The notes under the pieces are model-generated. The model made no database searches, had not been told where the DNA came from, and saw only the letters and a program-made list of their open reading frames with translations. The translations under genes were made by a program, and so were the position numbers. Shown here piece by piece: positions 31,555 through 43,289 of a stretch of DNA of 64,000 bases. Each line of letters opens with the position of its first letter. Position 1 is the stretch's first letter. Origin of the DNA: Diplocarpon mali (lineage: Eukaryota > Ascomycota > Leotiomycetes > Helotiales > Drepanopezizaceae); assembly GCA_024741835.1 (NCBI GenBank), contig JAENRP010000001.1, positions 248,001 to 312,000 on the forward strand, read 5' to 3'.

Positions 31555-33159
31555 CACCTCGCTCGCTCTTTCGGGGAATGTCGGTTCGCAAATCGCATGC
31601 GATGTTTATCGGAGAGGGAGCAGATTGAAGAAAGGAGAGGAGAGGGAGCACCGAATGGATCGGAAGAACCGAAAGGACAGGATGGGCAGTATGGACAGAA
31701 AGCAGGGGAAGGCAAGGCCAGAAGCGAGGACTGCATTCCAGCCTCATCCCTTGCACCAGACCAGCACACACATGTTGAGAGGTGAGCGCTCCGCTCTCGC
31801 TTCTCAGCTCGGTTCGAGGGGGATGAAGTGCCCACGAAGGCTACTGAAGGTGTGGCTGGAACTTGGCGAATGGGACATGGCAGAGATGGGTTCGGTGGGA
31901 TCTGGACGCGCGGGGACCTGGTTTGTCGGCGGTAGCTCTTGGGGCATGAGGAGAGTTCATCCGCGCTGGAGCCCGGGTGAGAGCATGGGAGGCCTCGAAG
32001 GCCGAGACGATGGGTTTTTGTGGGCCGACGACTCCAAGTTTGGGCTCCTCTGTCCCGCTTGAAGGTGTGGAGCTTTCCGTACAGCTCGCCGGGGACTCCG
32101 CGCATCACACGCGCACTGGATCTCTGTTCATTGGCGGAGAGGTGGAGAGTTCCCCGAGCAGAGGGCTGGCTGCTGGCGGCTTGCTGCTTGCTGCTTGCTG
32201 GCCGGGGATGCTGGAGCTCTGGACGCGCTGGGGGAAGTCACGTGCGCACGATCTGAACACTGCTCCCGACCCGCGTCGTCACGGGATCGACGCGAATCTG
32301 GGAGAGCCAGCGCCCGGATCCGAGCTGTGGTGGGAAGGGAGATCGTCGCCGTGATCAGGTGATGCGGCCATCCAACCCCCTTCGGACGCAAGACGAAGCT
32401 GGGCAGGGGCCTGGTCCACCGCGACGTCAGGTGATGATGAGATAAGCGATAAGCGCGGGAAGCTTTTGCCCAGATCTGGCCCTCCCTTTTGATAAACATT
32501 GATCAGTAGCAGCTCGTCTGTGCGGAGAACCTTGTGCTCGGGCTCCTCTTCCTTGCTGGTGATTGGTGAGAGCTGGGTGCTGGCCAGCCAGGAACCGACC
32601 GGCTGATGCAGCCCAGGTATAAGCCACGCGCGTTTCACGTCTCGAAAAGCAACGTGGTGAGGGCGTAAGAGAGAGAGATGCCTTGTCAGCTCGTCTGCGT
32701 TGAAGCCTCTCTCACCCCGTCTCCCTTCCTTGCTTCCAGTCTCGGTACCTGGATCTCTCTACGTCTTTATCAGCAACGGCTCGTCTCTGATCCTGCCTCT
32801 CTCTCTCCGGACCGAGCTCATAAACACACAAGGCCAGAAAAGCCGCTCCAACCCTCGACACACTACCACGTCACGTGCGCCGCTCCAGTCCGAGCCGACT
32901 CGACTCGCCTCGTACCAGATTCCCGCCAGGACGTACATTTCCACGAGAGGCGACCGGGTACGGCAGCTGTCAGCTGTGTTTTACTTACAGCCTGCCGCAC
33001 GCATCTGCAAACCAACTGGCATGAACAGCGCAGCAGTCCACGAACGCTGGTGACCGTGGGGGGGGAAGGGGAGGGCGGTTGGGCGGTTTTGTTGGTAGGG
33101 GGGAAGGGGATGCATGTGCACATCTCGGATCCGCCAATCGGTGGTTCGTATGCTCTGCG

Positions 33160-33240
33160 TGTGAGGTGAGGTGAGGTGAGGTGAGGTGAGGTGAGGTGAG
33201 GTGAAGCGAGGTGAGGCGAGGTGAGGCGAGGAGGCGAGGT
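33160..33240. repeat. (GTGAG)n tandem repeat
   Basis: About 15 pentamer copies, the later ones diverging to GCGAG and GAGGC forms. Confidence 0.93.
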
Positions 33241-33459
33241 TGACGTGTTTACTTGGGACGCGGGAGTATGTCCCGCCGACTCGGGGCACACACGACCTTG
33301 GTGCCTTGCAGTTAGCAGCTGCAGGTGGCCACCGTCCAGGTCCGCAGCACGCAGGACGAGGGCGACGAGGAGAGGTCCTCTCCGCATTGCATTTGGATCC
33401 GGACGAGAATGGGAGGGGTGGTCTGCCGTGGAGCACAGGGTCGGTGGCTTATGAGGTTA

Positions 33460-33740
33460 GGTAGTCGTCGACTCTGAAGGTTAGGACTTGGTGCAAGTAC
33501 TATCTTATATAGATGTATATCGTAGACTTTGAGGCTAGGACCTAGTATAGATATAGTTTGATGTAAATATATATTATAAACTCTAGGTTAGGACTGGATT
33601 ATACAGTCATATAAATGTATATTATAACCTCTAGGTTAGGACTTGGTATATACTATCCTATCTAAATATATATCAACTCCAAGACCAGGACTTGGTGCAC
33701 ATGCTATCCTATACATCTGTAGATCGTAGCCTCTCAAGAA
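33460..33740. repeat. Degenerate AT-rich minisatellite, ~60-bp units, about five copies
   Basis: Each unit has a core of tctaggttaggacttggt with a following AT-rich part such as atagatgtatatcgtag. Copies are strongly diverged by C-to-T and G-to-A type changes. Confidence 0.75.
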
Positions 33741-33790
33741 CTCGGTGCGCGTGGAAGCAGTCGAACCGTCAGAGCCGCGTAGTTTCGTGA

Positions 33791-33889
33791 GTCGCCCGTC
33801 ACGTGAGCCAGCAGTCGAACCATCCCACCCGTCATCCGAGTCGCCCGTCACGTGAGCCAGCAGTCGAAATCATCCCACCCGTCATCCGA
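33791..33889. repeat. Perfect-like 49-bp tandem duplication containing CACGTG
   Basis: Copies at 33791-33839 and 33840-33889 differ by one inserted A and one substitution-like change. Each has cccgtcacgtgagcc, so the duplication doubles an E-box-like CACGTG site. Confidence 0.92.
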
Positions 33890-34269
33890 GACACCCCGAC
33901 CTCGCCCCCCACCCACCGCCGCACCCATCGGTCCAATGCACACATCCATGCATGGACCAGCCGAGAGGGCAGATCAGGAGAAGACGTGGGTTGAGGAGGG
34001 GGAGAGAGCCGGCGCCTCGGCACATCCACCGATCAACGGGTTTGGCAACGCATGGCCGACGACGAGAGGGGGCCGAGGATTCCTCGAGATGGCCATCCCC
34101 CGACCTGCACATCGAGGGGGCCGACGGAACTCTTGGTCACGCTCGCCGTCTCCTGTCTAGATGTCACAGCTCGCTCACGCCCCCTCCCCGTGCCTCGAGA
34201 AAGGCGCCTCCATCGAAGCCGAAGCGCCGCGTGATTCTCCTGCGCCGGGCCTCAACCCGGGGGCTCCTC

Positions 34270-34454
34270 TTCTCTTCTCCACTTCCCTCTTCCTTTCCTC
34301 TCCTCTCCCCTTCCTCTCCTCTTCCCTTCCTCTCCTCTTCTTCTCCTCTCCTCTTCTTCTCCTCTCCTCTTCCTNNNNNNNNNNNNNNNNNNNNNNNNNN
34401 NNNNNNNNNNNNNNNNNNNNNNNNNNNNNNNNNNNNNNNNNNNNNNNNNNNNNN
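34270..34454. repeat. (CTTCC/TCTCC)n tract with 80-bp assembly gap
   Basis: Pyrimidine repeat from about 34270 to 34374, followed by N at 34375-34454. The gap is probably a longer version of the same repeat. Confidence 0.9.
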
Positions 34455-34768
34455 CCCCCTGCACCTGCCATGATTGGTCGAGAGCCACGCATGGTAATCG
34501 CCCGATGCGGCAGCTAGTCTCGGCCTGGGACCCTCACCGCTTGGACGTCGCTGGCCCGTGCTTTCTGCCGTCGGTGCTGATTGGCTGCTGGGGGCTTTCG
34601 GATCGCCCAAGGACCCACTTGTGCGCAAAGTCAAACGCTCATTCAACTCAACTCCTGGCCCCCCCATATCCCCTCTCCACCCCTTCTCCTCCACTCACTT
34701 CTCCTCGTCTCACCACAACCTCCATCACTCCTCGCCACACGCCTCCTCTCCACGCCTCCTCTCCACGC

Positions 34769-34797
34769 CTCTCCTCTCCTCTCCTCTCCTCTCCTCT
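34769..34797. repeat. (CTCTC/TCCTC)n short tandem repeat
   Basis: Six pentamer copies (ctcct) in a long pyrimidine-rich stretch upstream of the large disordered protein. Confidence 0.85.
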
Positions 34798-35531
34798 TCG
34801 CTCCCCTCCACCCCGCTGGACCTCGCCTGCATCTCACCCCCACGCTCTTTACCGCGACAACCTCGCCGTCGTCTCTCCCCGCCGCCTCGCCGCTCTCCAT
34901 TCCTCGTTTTCCCCCCAGCTTCCGACGTTGCGACGGGATCTGAGCCTCTGCCCGTGCTCTGCCGTGCCTTTCTTCGCCACTATCAAGAGAGGCTTGGGAT
35001 AGTCGGGCGCGTTCGCTCTCGCCGTCCGCCTCTGCTCTCCGGTCTCTCGAGACATTCCTGCGAGCTCGACCGCGACGTGGGGAACCGCGGTTCGACATCG
35101 TTGGTCGACTGCGCGCATTTCACCTGCGACACCGGTCGCAATCCATCGAAACCAGGCACCGACCCGCCTTCGGCGAGAGACGCAGATGGGACGGTGATCC
35201 GTTGCATTCGTGGAGGCTCGGGGTCGTTTCGTATCTGCGCTTCGTCGCATCGGCAGCTCGGCTTGGGCCTGCCAGATATCGCGACTTCGGGACGGGGGCC
35301 GACTCGCCTTTCACCTTTGCGCCGCCTCACCACCTCCAACCGACACCTCGAATCCTTCGTCCCGCTCGACAACTCCTTCTCGACCTCATTCCATTCGACG
35401 ACCCGACAGCTCCGGATCGATCTGCGACTCGCGCCCGCTTGCGTCTGTCGACATCACCCGGCGCCTGGCGTCGCTACCGATCCTCCCCACCTCGACCTGG
35501 CCCCCCACCCGGTGGCCGACCAACAAACAGC

Positions 35532-37502
35532 ATGGCCACTCCGAACGGATCGCGGACCCTACCGCGTGGCTTCAAGTACGAGCAGCCCAAGACGCCGGAG
35601 CCCACCTCGGCCGCGGAACCGCGACAACCCTCGCCGCCACGCCAACGGTTCAAGGTTCGCCGACGTGATTCTTCGTCCTTGCAGGCCTCCACACAGCACT
35701 TCCTGGCATCGGTTGCCGCCGCAGATGCCCTGGTCCCTACGATTGAAGGGGTGACGGGAACGGAGGATTGGGAGATGCCGGATCGGGGGCCGCTATCGAT
35801 CGATCCCTCGGCGTTGCTCCCCCCTCAGCACGCTGCGCCTCCCACGACACCGGTTCCAAAGCTGTCCGTGGAGCTGCCGCGCCGCCCGGACTGGAGCATG
35901 CGCGGATCGCCGGGCCCGGACGGCTCCTGGAGATCGGCCTCGTCCCTCTCGGACGCCTCGTACGACAGCGATGATTCACAGTACGGCGGCAGCCGAGCCT
36001 CTCGCCCCTCGGATGACGGGAGCTGTACCAGTCCAGAGTCAGACATCTCAGACCCCTTCCGATTCCCGAGCTTGGAAGAGAAAGGCCAGGCTCGTCTTGG
36101 CGACGACCCCGCCCACCCGCCCACCTCCGTCGGCAACCAAATCCCTAGCAAGAGACGTAGAGACGCCCCGTGGAGCAGCGATCAGAGCGCTCACCTCTGG
36201 TCAACGTACATGATCTACCTGCAAGATCCGACGGTGACTCCGTTCCGCGTGGGGGCCAGCGCCGTGCCACCCGAGGGGGTCTGCCACCGAGTCGCACGTG
36301 AAGCCAGACGGAGCTGGAAGGGCCAGAAAGCCGCCACACCCCGACGACTGGCACGGAGGAGTTCGATCCGACTCGCATCCGAGGCTTCACAGGACAGTGG
36401 CCGTGCCACCCCGACCGAGACAGCCAGAGTCTACGGCGCGTGGCCACACGCGAGCGGCGCCACCCGATCTCACCTGCGAGAGATGTGCCGAAACCCGGGC
36501 CACGCCCCCGTCTCGCGATACCGACACCACCAATCTCCCGAGCCCACGCCGTTCTCCAGGCTGCGACCTGGAACCGCCGAGCCACCTCGGCCCTCCCTCG
36601 CGCCTCCGATCAGCTGCAAGGAGATCGCCCTCTCGCTCTCTACCAGCACGGCAGACTCCATGCAGCCCGGGGGGCCCCTGGCGCGGCTCGCGGTCGATGG
36701 CCCGTCTGACCTCCCGGCTCGGATACCAGACGCGCCACGAGGAGACTTCAAGCCCCTGAGCTTTGGAGAGGCGCGAGGCTTCCCACTCGCGAGGGGTGGA
36801 AGGCTCGCCTCCCCGTTCGTTGCCCGGACGTACGGACCTTCGTCCTCCCAGAACCTCGAACCTCGGCCCTCTTGCCCTCGCTCCCATCCGGACCCGCTGC
36901 GCCATCGGCGGTCGCCTCTGCACGTCGGCGCGCCGCACTCGCTGAATGGCACGCAGAAGCGTCGAGCACAGAACGACCTCGAGGAGGAGCTGCGCCCCGT
37001 CGGCGAGGCTGCGCGGCCATTCATCCTTGACGAGCAGCTGTTTGGCACGCCCCTCAATCAACGACGAGTGCGCTGCCGGGGTTTCTCTCTTGGCGACGAG
37101 GCTCTACGATTCCAGACCCGCGGCAGCGGCCTCTTCCGACGGTCCCCCGCGCCCGCCGCTGAATTTCCCGGGCTGGCAAGACCCGAATTCACGGCTGCGC
37201 CAGCGCCGGCTCCCACCGAGCCTCCGCGTCTGCTCTCCCCGGTGACCTTCGGCCCCCCTCGCCTCGGATCTCCCTTTTCGGAATCGGGACCCCGTCACAC
37301 CTTCCCCCGCCGCCTCGTCCCAGACGGCTCCTCGCCCGTCCGGCGCTCTGCATTTGCCACCATGCATCAAACGCGACACTCGATGGAGTCTCTTGATTTC
37401 CGCCCAGGTCCCAGCTTGCAGGGTCGGCTGGAGAAGCTCGACACCAAGCTCCAGGAGATACGAGAGCGCGAGGCGGCTGCGAGGCGCCATCCTCCCCTGT
37501 AG
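35532..37502 (+). CDS. Large, mostly disordered protein with a short conserved Trp-rich core
   Basis: 656 residues from MATPNGSRTLPRGFKYEQP. The frame is open for another 110 codons upstream, but that part is rich in Arg and Pro and looks like translated 5' UTR, so the ATG at 35532 is preferred. Most of the protein is Ser-, Pro- and Arg-rich and unstructured. A structured core lies at about residues 206-265: RRRDAPWSSDQSAHLWSTY, then MIYLQDPTVTPFRVGASAVP, then PEGVCHRVAREARRSWKG. The W...LW spacing is a little like a Myb- or TEA-type helical DNA-binding motif, but I do not recognise the family. A predicted coiled coil (LQGRLEKLDTKLQEIREREA) ends the protein. Many SP and RRxS sites suggest phosphorylation. 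Likely a nuclear or cytoskeletal regulatory protein; this is speculative. Confidence 0.72.
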   Translation: MATPNGSRTLPRGFKYEQPKTPEPTSAAEPRQPSPPRQRFKVRRRDSSSLQASTQHFLASVAAADALVPTIEGVTGTEDWEMPDRGPLSIDPSALLPPQHAAPPTTPVPKLSVELPRRPDWSMRGSPGPDGSWRSASSLSDASYDSDDSQYGGSRASRPSDDGSCTSPESDISDPFRFPSLEEKGQARLGDDPAHPPTSVGNQIPSKRRRDAPWSSDQSAHLWSTYMIYLQDPTVTPFRVGASAVPPEGVCHRVAREARRSWKGQKAATPRRLARRSSIRLASEASQDSGRATPTETARVYGAWPHASGATRSHLREMCRNPGHAPVSRYRHHQSPEPTPFSRLRPGTAEPPRPSLAPPISCKEIALSLSTSTADSMQPGGPLARLAVDGPSDLPARIPDAPRGDFKPLSFGEARGFPLARGGRLASPFVARTYGPSSSQNLEPRPSCPRSHPDPLRHRRSPLHVGAPHSLNGTQKRRAQNDLEEELRPVGEAARPFILDEQLFGTPLNQRRVRCRGFSLGDEALRFQTRGSGLFRRSPAPAAEFPGLARPEFTAAPAPAPTEPPRLLSPVTFGPPRLGSPFSESGPRHTFPRRLVPDGSSPVRRSAFATMHQTRHSMESLDFRPGPSLQGRLEKLDTKLQEIREREAAARRHPPL

Positions 37503-38527
37503 GCATCTCTTCGGGGGAGTGACGCAGTTTCTTGTTTGGATATTTCTTCTCCGATGGGGTCTGCTCTCTTTTTTTTTTTGGTGCATTGGGATGCACATGG
37601 GCGATTGTCCCGAGATGGGCTCGACACGATACATATCACGAATGATGAACGGCCGCCGGAGAGCGCTGGCTGGCGTTGGGGCATCTGCGGTTCTTTGGTT
37701 TGCTCCGCTTGGGCGCGAGGCTGACTGTCCCTACCTTTCGTGCCTCGCCTCGTCCCTGGAGGGGCGGAATGGGTTTAATGCTTCGCTGAGACTTGTTGCC
37801 TGGTGCTTGTTTCCGCCGGCGTCGGGTAGACTGGGTCACGCGATATCCACCCGACACGTTGCAGCGGGAGATCTGGAGACTAGATTTGGGCATGGGGCAT
37901 GGGGTAAAGCTGGTACGATAGGATGGGGTGGGTGGTGTTGATTTGATTACACTGGGCGACCGGCTGGGGGGGGGTTAGATGACTGTAACGACTGCGATGA
38001 AATCTGAAGTCTGATGAAACATGCCATGCTTTGAATGCCCGTCTTGCTGTGACTGTGGGTATAGAGGAAGGGGTGTGGGATACGCGACGCGAGAGGGTGG
38101 TGTGGTATCATGGGATGTTTGATGGAGAATATAAACGCGTATCTACCAGTCCACAAGCCGTGTGCCGTGCCGTGTGCTGATCGTATGCCAAGGGTCCCGC
38201 GCCGTCCAGGTCGACCGATCCCCCCTTTTCACCAGCGACCCTTCGAGTGTGAAGGTGCCCCAGCAGGCGTCACGCACCGCGCGTCGCCCGTCGCCGTCCC
38301 TCCCGCCAAAAAAAGGCATTGCACGGCCCCGACTCACGACTCTGAGCTGGACGGGCCGGAGCACCGCAGAGCAGGCTCGACCCGATGGCCCAGCGGCGGC
38401 CTGGTGCGGCGGGTGGTATTGGGGCGTGAAGGCTGCGCGTCTCGACTGGGACTCGGGGATTGGCTTGGATATGGGAGGGGAAGAGGGGAAGAGGGGGAGG
38501 GGACTACAGCTGCTCGCTAATGAACAC

Positions 38528-38558
<31 letters not shown>

Positions 38559-39165
38559 AATATGCCTACACAAACACATACCTATAGATAAATACATCAA
38601 CCCACCTCTCACGCTACACCCAGCACACGCACTTGCAGCAGCACCACGAGCCGGCTGGCTGGAAGGCCTTTGATCGCAGCGGGAAACCGATATCCGTCTC
38701 GAGCGGGCTTGTCCGGCCTCTTGGATTTCTTGGAATAGGGTCCCCCCCCCCCAAGAGTGGTACGTGTGGATGCGCCTCGAGGTGGAGAGGCTGATGCGGG
38801 GGTTTTCATTTGCGGCGTGGGGTGGATGGGGGCTGCAGCGCGAGAAAAGGGAGGGTGATGTGATGGGGATTGTGCCAGGACGGGTGGAGGGCGTCTCCGT
38901 CTCGCTTGACACGGGTAGCCTACCGAGGTGATAGGGGGCGGGGGTGGGAGAGGGCCCTCCTGCTTGAGATCTCCACCTCCCTCGGCCGGGGTGGTGGAAA
39001 TGCTTGCGTGTGTGCATTCGAGCGGTCATGTCACGCGGAGACCGAGGTCGCGTACATCCAAAGGGGATCTGAGATGGCACGGCAGGTAGTCAGAGCCGCT
39101 TCTACCATCACCGTCGAATAGAAAATGATAGACAGCAAGATCTCTTGTTCGTATCGGTTCTGCAT
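37503..39165. other. Convergent intergenic region upstream of UTP18 stop
   Basis: About 1.7 kb without a supported gene. It holds a T-run at 37570, a C-run at about 38739-38750 and an (ACACAT)n array at 38524-38560. Apparent frames are short and biased. Confidence 0.6.
38524..38560. repeat. (ACACAT)n microsatellite
   Basis: About six hexamer copies, trailing into related acaaa/cacat units up to 38580. Confidence 0.9.
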
Positions 39166-40991
39166 TCACGCCCTGATCTCCCACATCCGGACTTTCCCAT
39201 TCTTGTTCCCCACAGCCAGCACGTCGCTCTGCTTCCCAAACGCCGCGCAAGTGACCCGCCCCAGGGGCGTCTTGCCGGTCGGCCAGTTCCTGTATACCGT
39301 GCAGCTGGGCAGGTGCACCAGCCGCAGCGCGTCTTTCTTCCCGCTGCTGCTGAACGCCATGATCTGCCCGTCAGGGCTGATCGTCAAGTGACTCGTCGGC
39401 GTGACGAACTGATCAAATGACTTCTTCGGCTGCGGCCTCTCGGGGATGACAACCACGTTCTGGTCCGAGACGAATGTCCGCCGGTCGTAGATGTTGACAA
39501 TCCCGCTCTGAGAGCCGATGACGACCCAGCGGTCGCCGCCCAGGCTCTTGGGGCCGTGCAGACCCCCGAGGGTGAGAACGGTGGGGGCGTGGCCGTCATC
39601 GATCCACCGAGCGACGTACGACCGTGTCGCGAGACTCCATTCGGCAACCTCGCTCCCCTTGCCCACAGCGGTCAGCCCTTCGCCATCACTCCACCAGGCG
39701 TAATCCGCCACGCCGTTCGCTCCCTCGATCCGCAGCGACGCGATCCATTGCGTTGTCGTTGCGTCCAGAACGTTGATCACGCCGCCTCCCTTCTTCGCGG
39801 ATCCGACAAGCGCCATGTATCTACCGCATGGGCTGAGCTTGAATCTCTCCATGGTTTTCTGCTCGTCTTTTGGCCCGTGCACGCGAGTGACAGCCTCGAT
39901 CGTCCCAGATGGCAGATCCCAGATGTGAAAGTAGCGCCGGCGGCCCGAGAAGAAAATCTTCTCTCCCAAGGGGTGCAGGAAAGCAGAGGTGTGGAGCGGG
40001 GTGTTGCCTACTCTGATGGCGGTAAGCAGCGGATTGGGAGTGGGATGTGCAGTAGGGTCGATGTGGTGGAGGTATAGCGTGGATTCAGCCCCAGAGGAGA
40101 GGAGGATTGGGTACTCGGGGTGGAAGGAAAGCGAGGATACAGCGGAAGACTGTACATCCGGTATCGATCGAGTCTGTTGGATGTCTAGGACTTCGGGTCG
40201 AAGTTTGGTTCGTTTTGAGGAGCTGGCCGGAGTCTTCGTTAGAGAACCAGCACTTTGGAGAAGGCGTGCTAGAGGCAGGGTCGAAAGATCCTCACGATCG
40301 ACATCCATTGCGTTCGACGACAGGGACGAGTCGGAACCCGCTGAGGACCTGCGACGCCGCTTCGCAGGCCGTTCAAAGGTTTGCGCCCATTGCGGTACAT
40401 CGTTCAGACGCTCGTAATGGATTCGTAGTCGTCTCGAGTACTCTACACCATTTATGACATCCTCGTCTTCGTTGATCCGGAGTTTCCGTAGTCGAGAGTT
40501 CCCGGCAAGTGATACTGACAGTCGTTCGTCTTCGCTGTCTTCCCAAGCCGCATCTCCTGCCTTGTCTTCCGAAGCCTGGTGCAACATCAGAGCATTCGGT
40601 TCGCCAGCGGATGGCCCGGAGTCCAGAAAGAACAGCTGGGTAACGTATTAGCACGTATTCCGTGTCACTAAGAGGCATATCATACATCTGCATCGTCAAC
40701 ATGCTCGAGCCCGCCATCCTCGCCATCTTGCGCACTATCTTGCTCGTCGGAGTTTTCCGGTTCCGCCTCCATACTCTGACCTAACATCTGCTGGAACCCT
40801 GCGCCATCTCCAAATACCAGTCTGTCCAACTCCTCCTCGTCGTCGTCCTTCGGCACGGATTCGAGGCTTTCAACGTCGCTCTCATTCCCGTTCTCGCTAT
40901 TGCCTTCCCCTTGGGAACGTTCGATTTCCGGCGCAGAAACATTCTCAGTCTTACGATCAGTTGTCAGCTTTCTGGATCGTTGTCTAGGCAT
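39166..40991 (-). CDS. UTP18: U3 snoRNP/SSU processome WD40 protein UTP18
   Basis: Nucleolar subunit of the UTP-B complex needed for 18S rRNA maturation. Two exons on the minus strand: 40991-40686 and 40635-39166, with a 50-bp intron; 591 residues. The N-terminus is acidic (SVPKDDDEEELDRLVFGDG), followed by the family block LFFLDSG, AAWEDSEDERLSVSLAG and EYSRRLRIHYERLNDVPQWA. About six WD40-type repeats follow, for example SLSFHPEYPILLSSG, FFSGRRRYFHIWDLPSG, RYMALVGSAKKGGGVINVLD and KNGKVRMWEIRA at the end. In yeast the acidic N-terminal part contains a motif that recruits the exosome helicase Mtr4; an LFFLDSG-type sequence is present here. Last clear gene before the AT-rich zone. Confidence 0.94.
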
Positions 40992-42660
40992 TTTGTAGAT
41001 ATGTAAGGTTGTTACATCGGTCTTCCTCGAACAAAATGTTATTCGCCAAATATTTTCGACCAGGGTCTACTTAGCGTGGGGCAGCCTTGTCCTTCAGCCT
41101 CGGATTTGGGCCTAGGTTCCAAGCGCTGCAACTGCTGACACTTTCACTCTGATTATTCTCATCCAATCAATTGCCTCTCTCACTCATCAGCATATGTAAA
41201 ACCTCTTCCAAACCTGCTATTAGACGGCAGCAAAATGCCTCCAAACTGTGATACCTCAACAGGTCTATCGAATTCCCTCAAGGCCAAAACCTCGATCGGT
41301 TTCTGCAAAGCCCGAATAGTACTTGACTAAAAGGTCTTTAGCAATAACAGTTTCAGATGTTTTTCCATATTCCCATGAGGCTTCCTGGGCACTTTCTCTG
41401 TATCAAAGCTGCCGGTGCAATAAAACCTGGCAGTGTTACGACGATTGCTGCACAGAGTGGGAATTCTTGAGGGAAATTCGTTGCGAAGCACCACTGGACA
41501 GCAGATTATTCACAATAATGCCACAATGAAGACTCAAAAACCTCATTTTGATGGAAATGGAGTGGCTGTACTTGATACCTATTTCTGGGCTCTGGAGCTG
41601 GCAAGCTCCTGACAGGTTCTAATTTTTGCTCAGCGCCTCCTAGAATTCCTTGGCATTGGAGATGTCCTTTTTTATCTTCACTGTCTGATTTATTTTGGTA
41701 ATAGAGCTTCTGGCCTTTTTGTATGATGGGTGTGTTGAGAAGGTAAGAAGAAATCCTTTCTGCTCAACCTATTGCTTCCCATATCTGTCAGCCTGTACTG
41801 CCCTCGTCATGGATAACTTATCGCTTCTGGGCCTAGTTCCTGTATGATATGCCGCTCTGTTCTGCTTGATGCTGCATCGAGTAGAGCGAAACTCCTACAT
41901 TTGGGTAGGTGCGCTCAGATTGTTCAAGCCTTCCAAGTAACCAGTGCGCACATGTCCTTCGGCAGTTAATAGGCATCGAGGTCTCTGTTCATCAGCTATG
42001 CAGGCTATCTTGGCAAACACGCGCCAATGACCAAATATCAGGTCAAGAAGTAGTTTCGCAACCGAATACTCTTGTTCCGTCCTTTAGAATTGCCTTTATC
42101 GAATTCTGACAGCTCCTTGACAACTGACTTGGGAAGTTTTCTTCCAGAGCATTCTGGGTCTCAGATGATGAATTATTGTCCCGCTTGTATCTAATTCACG
42201 GCTTAAATGCGTATCTACTCCTGCATTAATATATAGTATCCCAGAATCTCAGTAGTACGCTGTTTTTTCTTGGGACTTGGGTTCTCAAGACAATCATTGA
42301 GCATGGTGTAGAAACTGTGTTGGCGTGTGTTTTTTGGGGAATGACGATCCAATTGTACGGCTAAAATCCCCAAATATTGTATAAATCCACCTCCAAGCGT
42401 CTTTGCAAGGAGATTTGACGGTTCAAACTTACAGAATGAAGTCATGTTTGCAATGTGCACTTTATTCACAGCCAAAATGGCAGATACGTTTGGCACATAT
42501 CAGACTGGACCGATGCAAATCTTCTTCATCTTCCTCCTTCAACGGTATCAAGGCAGACTTGTTTGGCAACAAGTAATTTTGCCTGCATCGTCCCATTTTT
42601 TCATATCCTTCTACCTCTCCCAGATATGTCAACAATCTGTATTTATATCCCTGATCCTTC
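40992..42660. other. Start of the AT-rich zone
   Basis: Composition drops to AT-rich right after UTP18's promoter. Frames are short and interrupted on both strands. A minus-strand stretch near 41590-41770 reads for tens of codons like decayed coding sequence with in-frame stops. No intact gene is supported. Confidence 0.55.
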
Positions 42661-43133
42661 TCAGCTATGGATGTGTGCCAGTAATGCTCTAACCGGACCT
42701 CCTTTCTTCGCCATTTTCCTCGGAAAAATTCTCTCTGTCTTGATCGTATATTGACTCAACGCAGCCTGGCTCTTGAAGAGCCGCGGCGGCATCTTATTGT
42801 CATTTATCGCATCAATCAGGTCGTAGATGTTAACCCAAACCTTCTTCAGAGCCTGCTCTGCGTCAGAAACCTCTCAGTTGCTTTGAGAAAGGAGAATTTT
42901 ACCAATCTACATTGCCTGATGCTTTTGAAATCCTCTTGAATTCCAATATCCCGGCACAAGCGTAACCAGTTGGCAAGCTGGCTCTCGTTGCCAAAGTATC
43001 GTTTGAATTGCTCGGCAATATTCCTCCGTGGAGGCTTTGAGGAATCGTCGCCGAGGGTCATGCCAGACATGGCGCTTGTGGGTGGAGTTTCCATCCCAGG
43101 GTTGGAGAACCGAACAGGTTTCTTCTTCGTCAT
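42661..43133 (-). CDS. Conserved-looking 140-residue fungal protein, two exons
   Basis: Two exons on the minus strand: 43133-42903 and 42852-42661, with a 50-bp intron (GTAAAA donor, GCAG acceptor). The product starts MTKKKPVRFSNPGMETPPTS. Next come AMSGMTLGDDSSKPPRR and NIAEQFKRYFGNESQLANW, then LRLCRDIGIQEDFKSIRQC. After the junction it reads ALKKVWVNIYDLIDAINDNK and PRLFKSQAALSQYTI, ending GPVRALLAHIHS. The amphipathic, Trp- and Arg-rich organisation and the intact splice frame argue for a functional gene. As far as I recall, short proteins with this pattern are present across Pezizomycotina without known function. No signal peptide or membrane segment. The single-frame reading without splicing ends in an unrelated tail. 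It lies only ~150 bp from the decayed LTR element. Confidence 0.78.
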
Positions 43134-43289
43134 CTCAAGTTCTAGTGGAGTGAACAGAAAATAATATCGCAAGAATTCGTAGGGGATCCGCTTATAAGAT
43201 GCTGGGAGATAGACATGCGTCACCGACCATGCCAACGGATGTATGCATGTATCCGAACTCTGCGAGACTGAGCAAATAAAAGCTATAAT

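Larger units (their letters stand above)
31555..35531. other. Long divergent intergenic region
   Basis: About 4 kb between a minus-strand and a plus-strand gene. No supported gene. It contains a GTGAG pentamer array, a degenerate ~60-bp AT-rich array, a 49-bp tandem duplication, a TCTCC/CTTCC tract with gap, and pyrimidine-rich DNA from about 34640 to 34950 that probably is the 5' UTR or promoter of the following gene. Confidence 0.55.
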
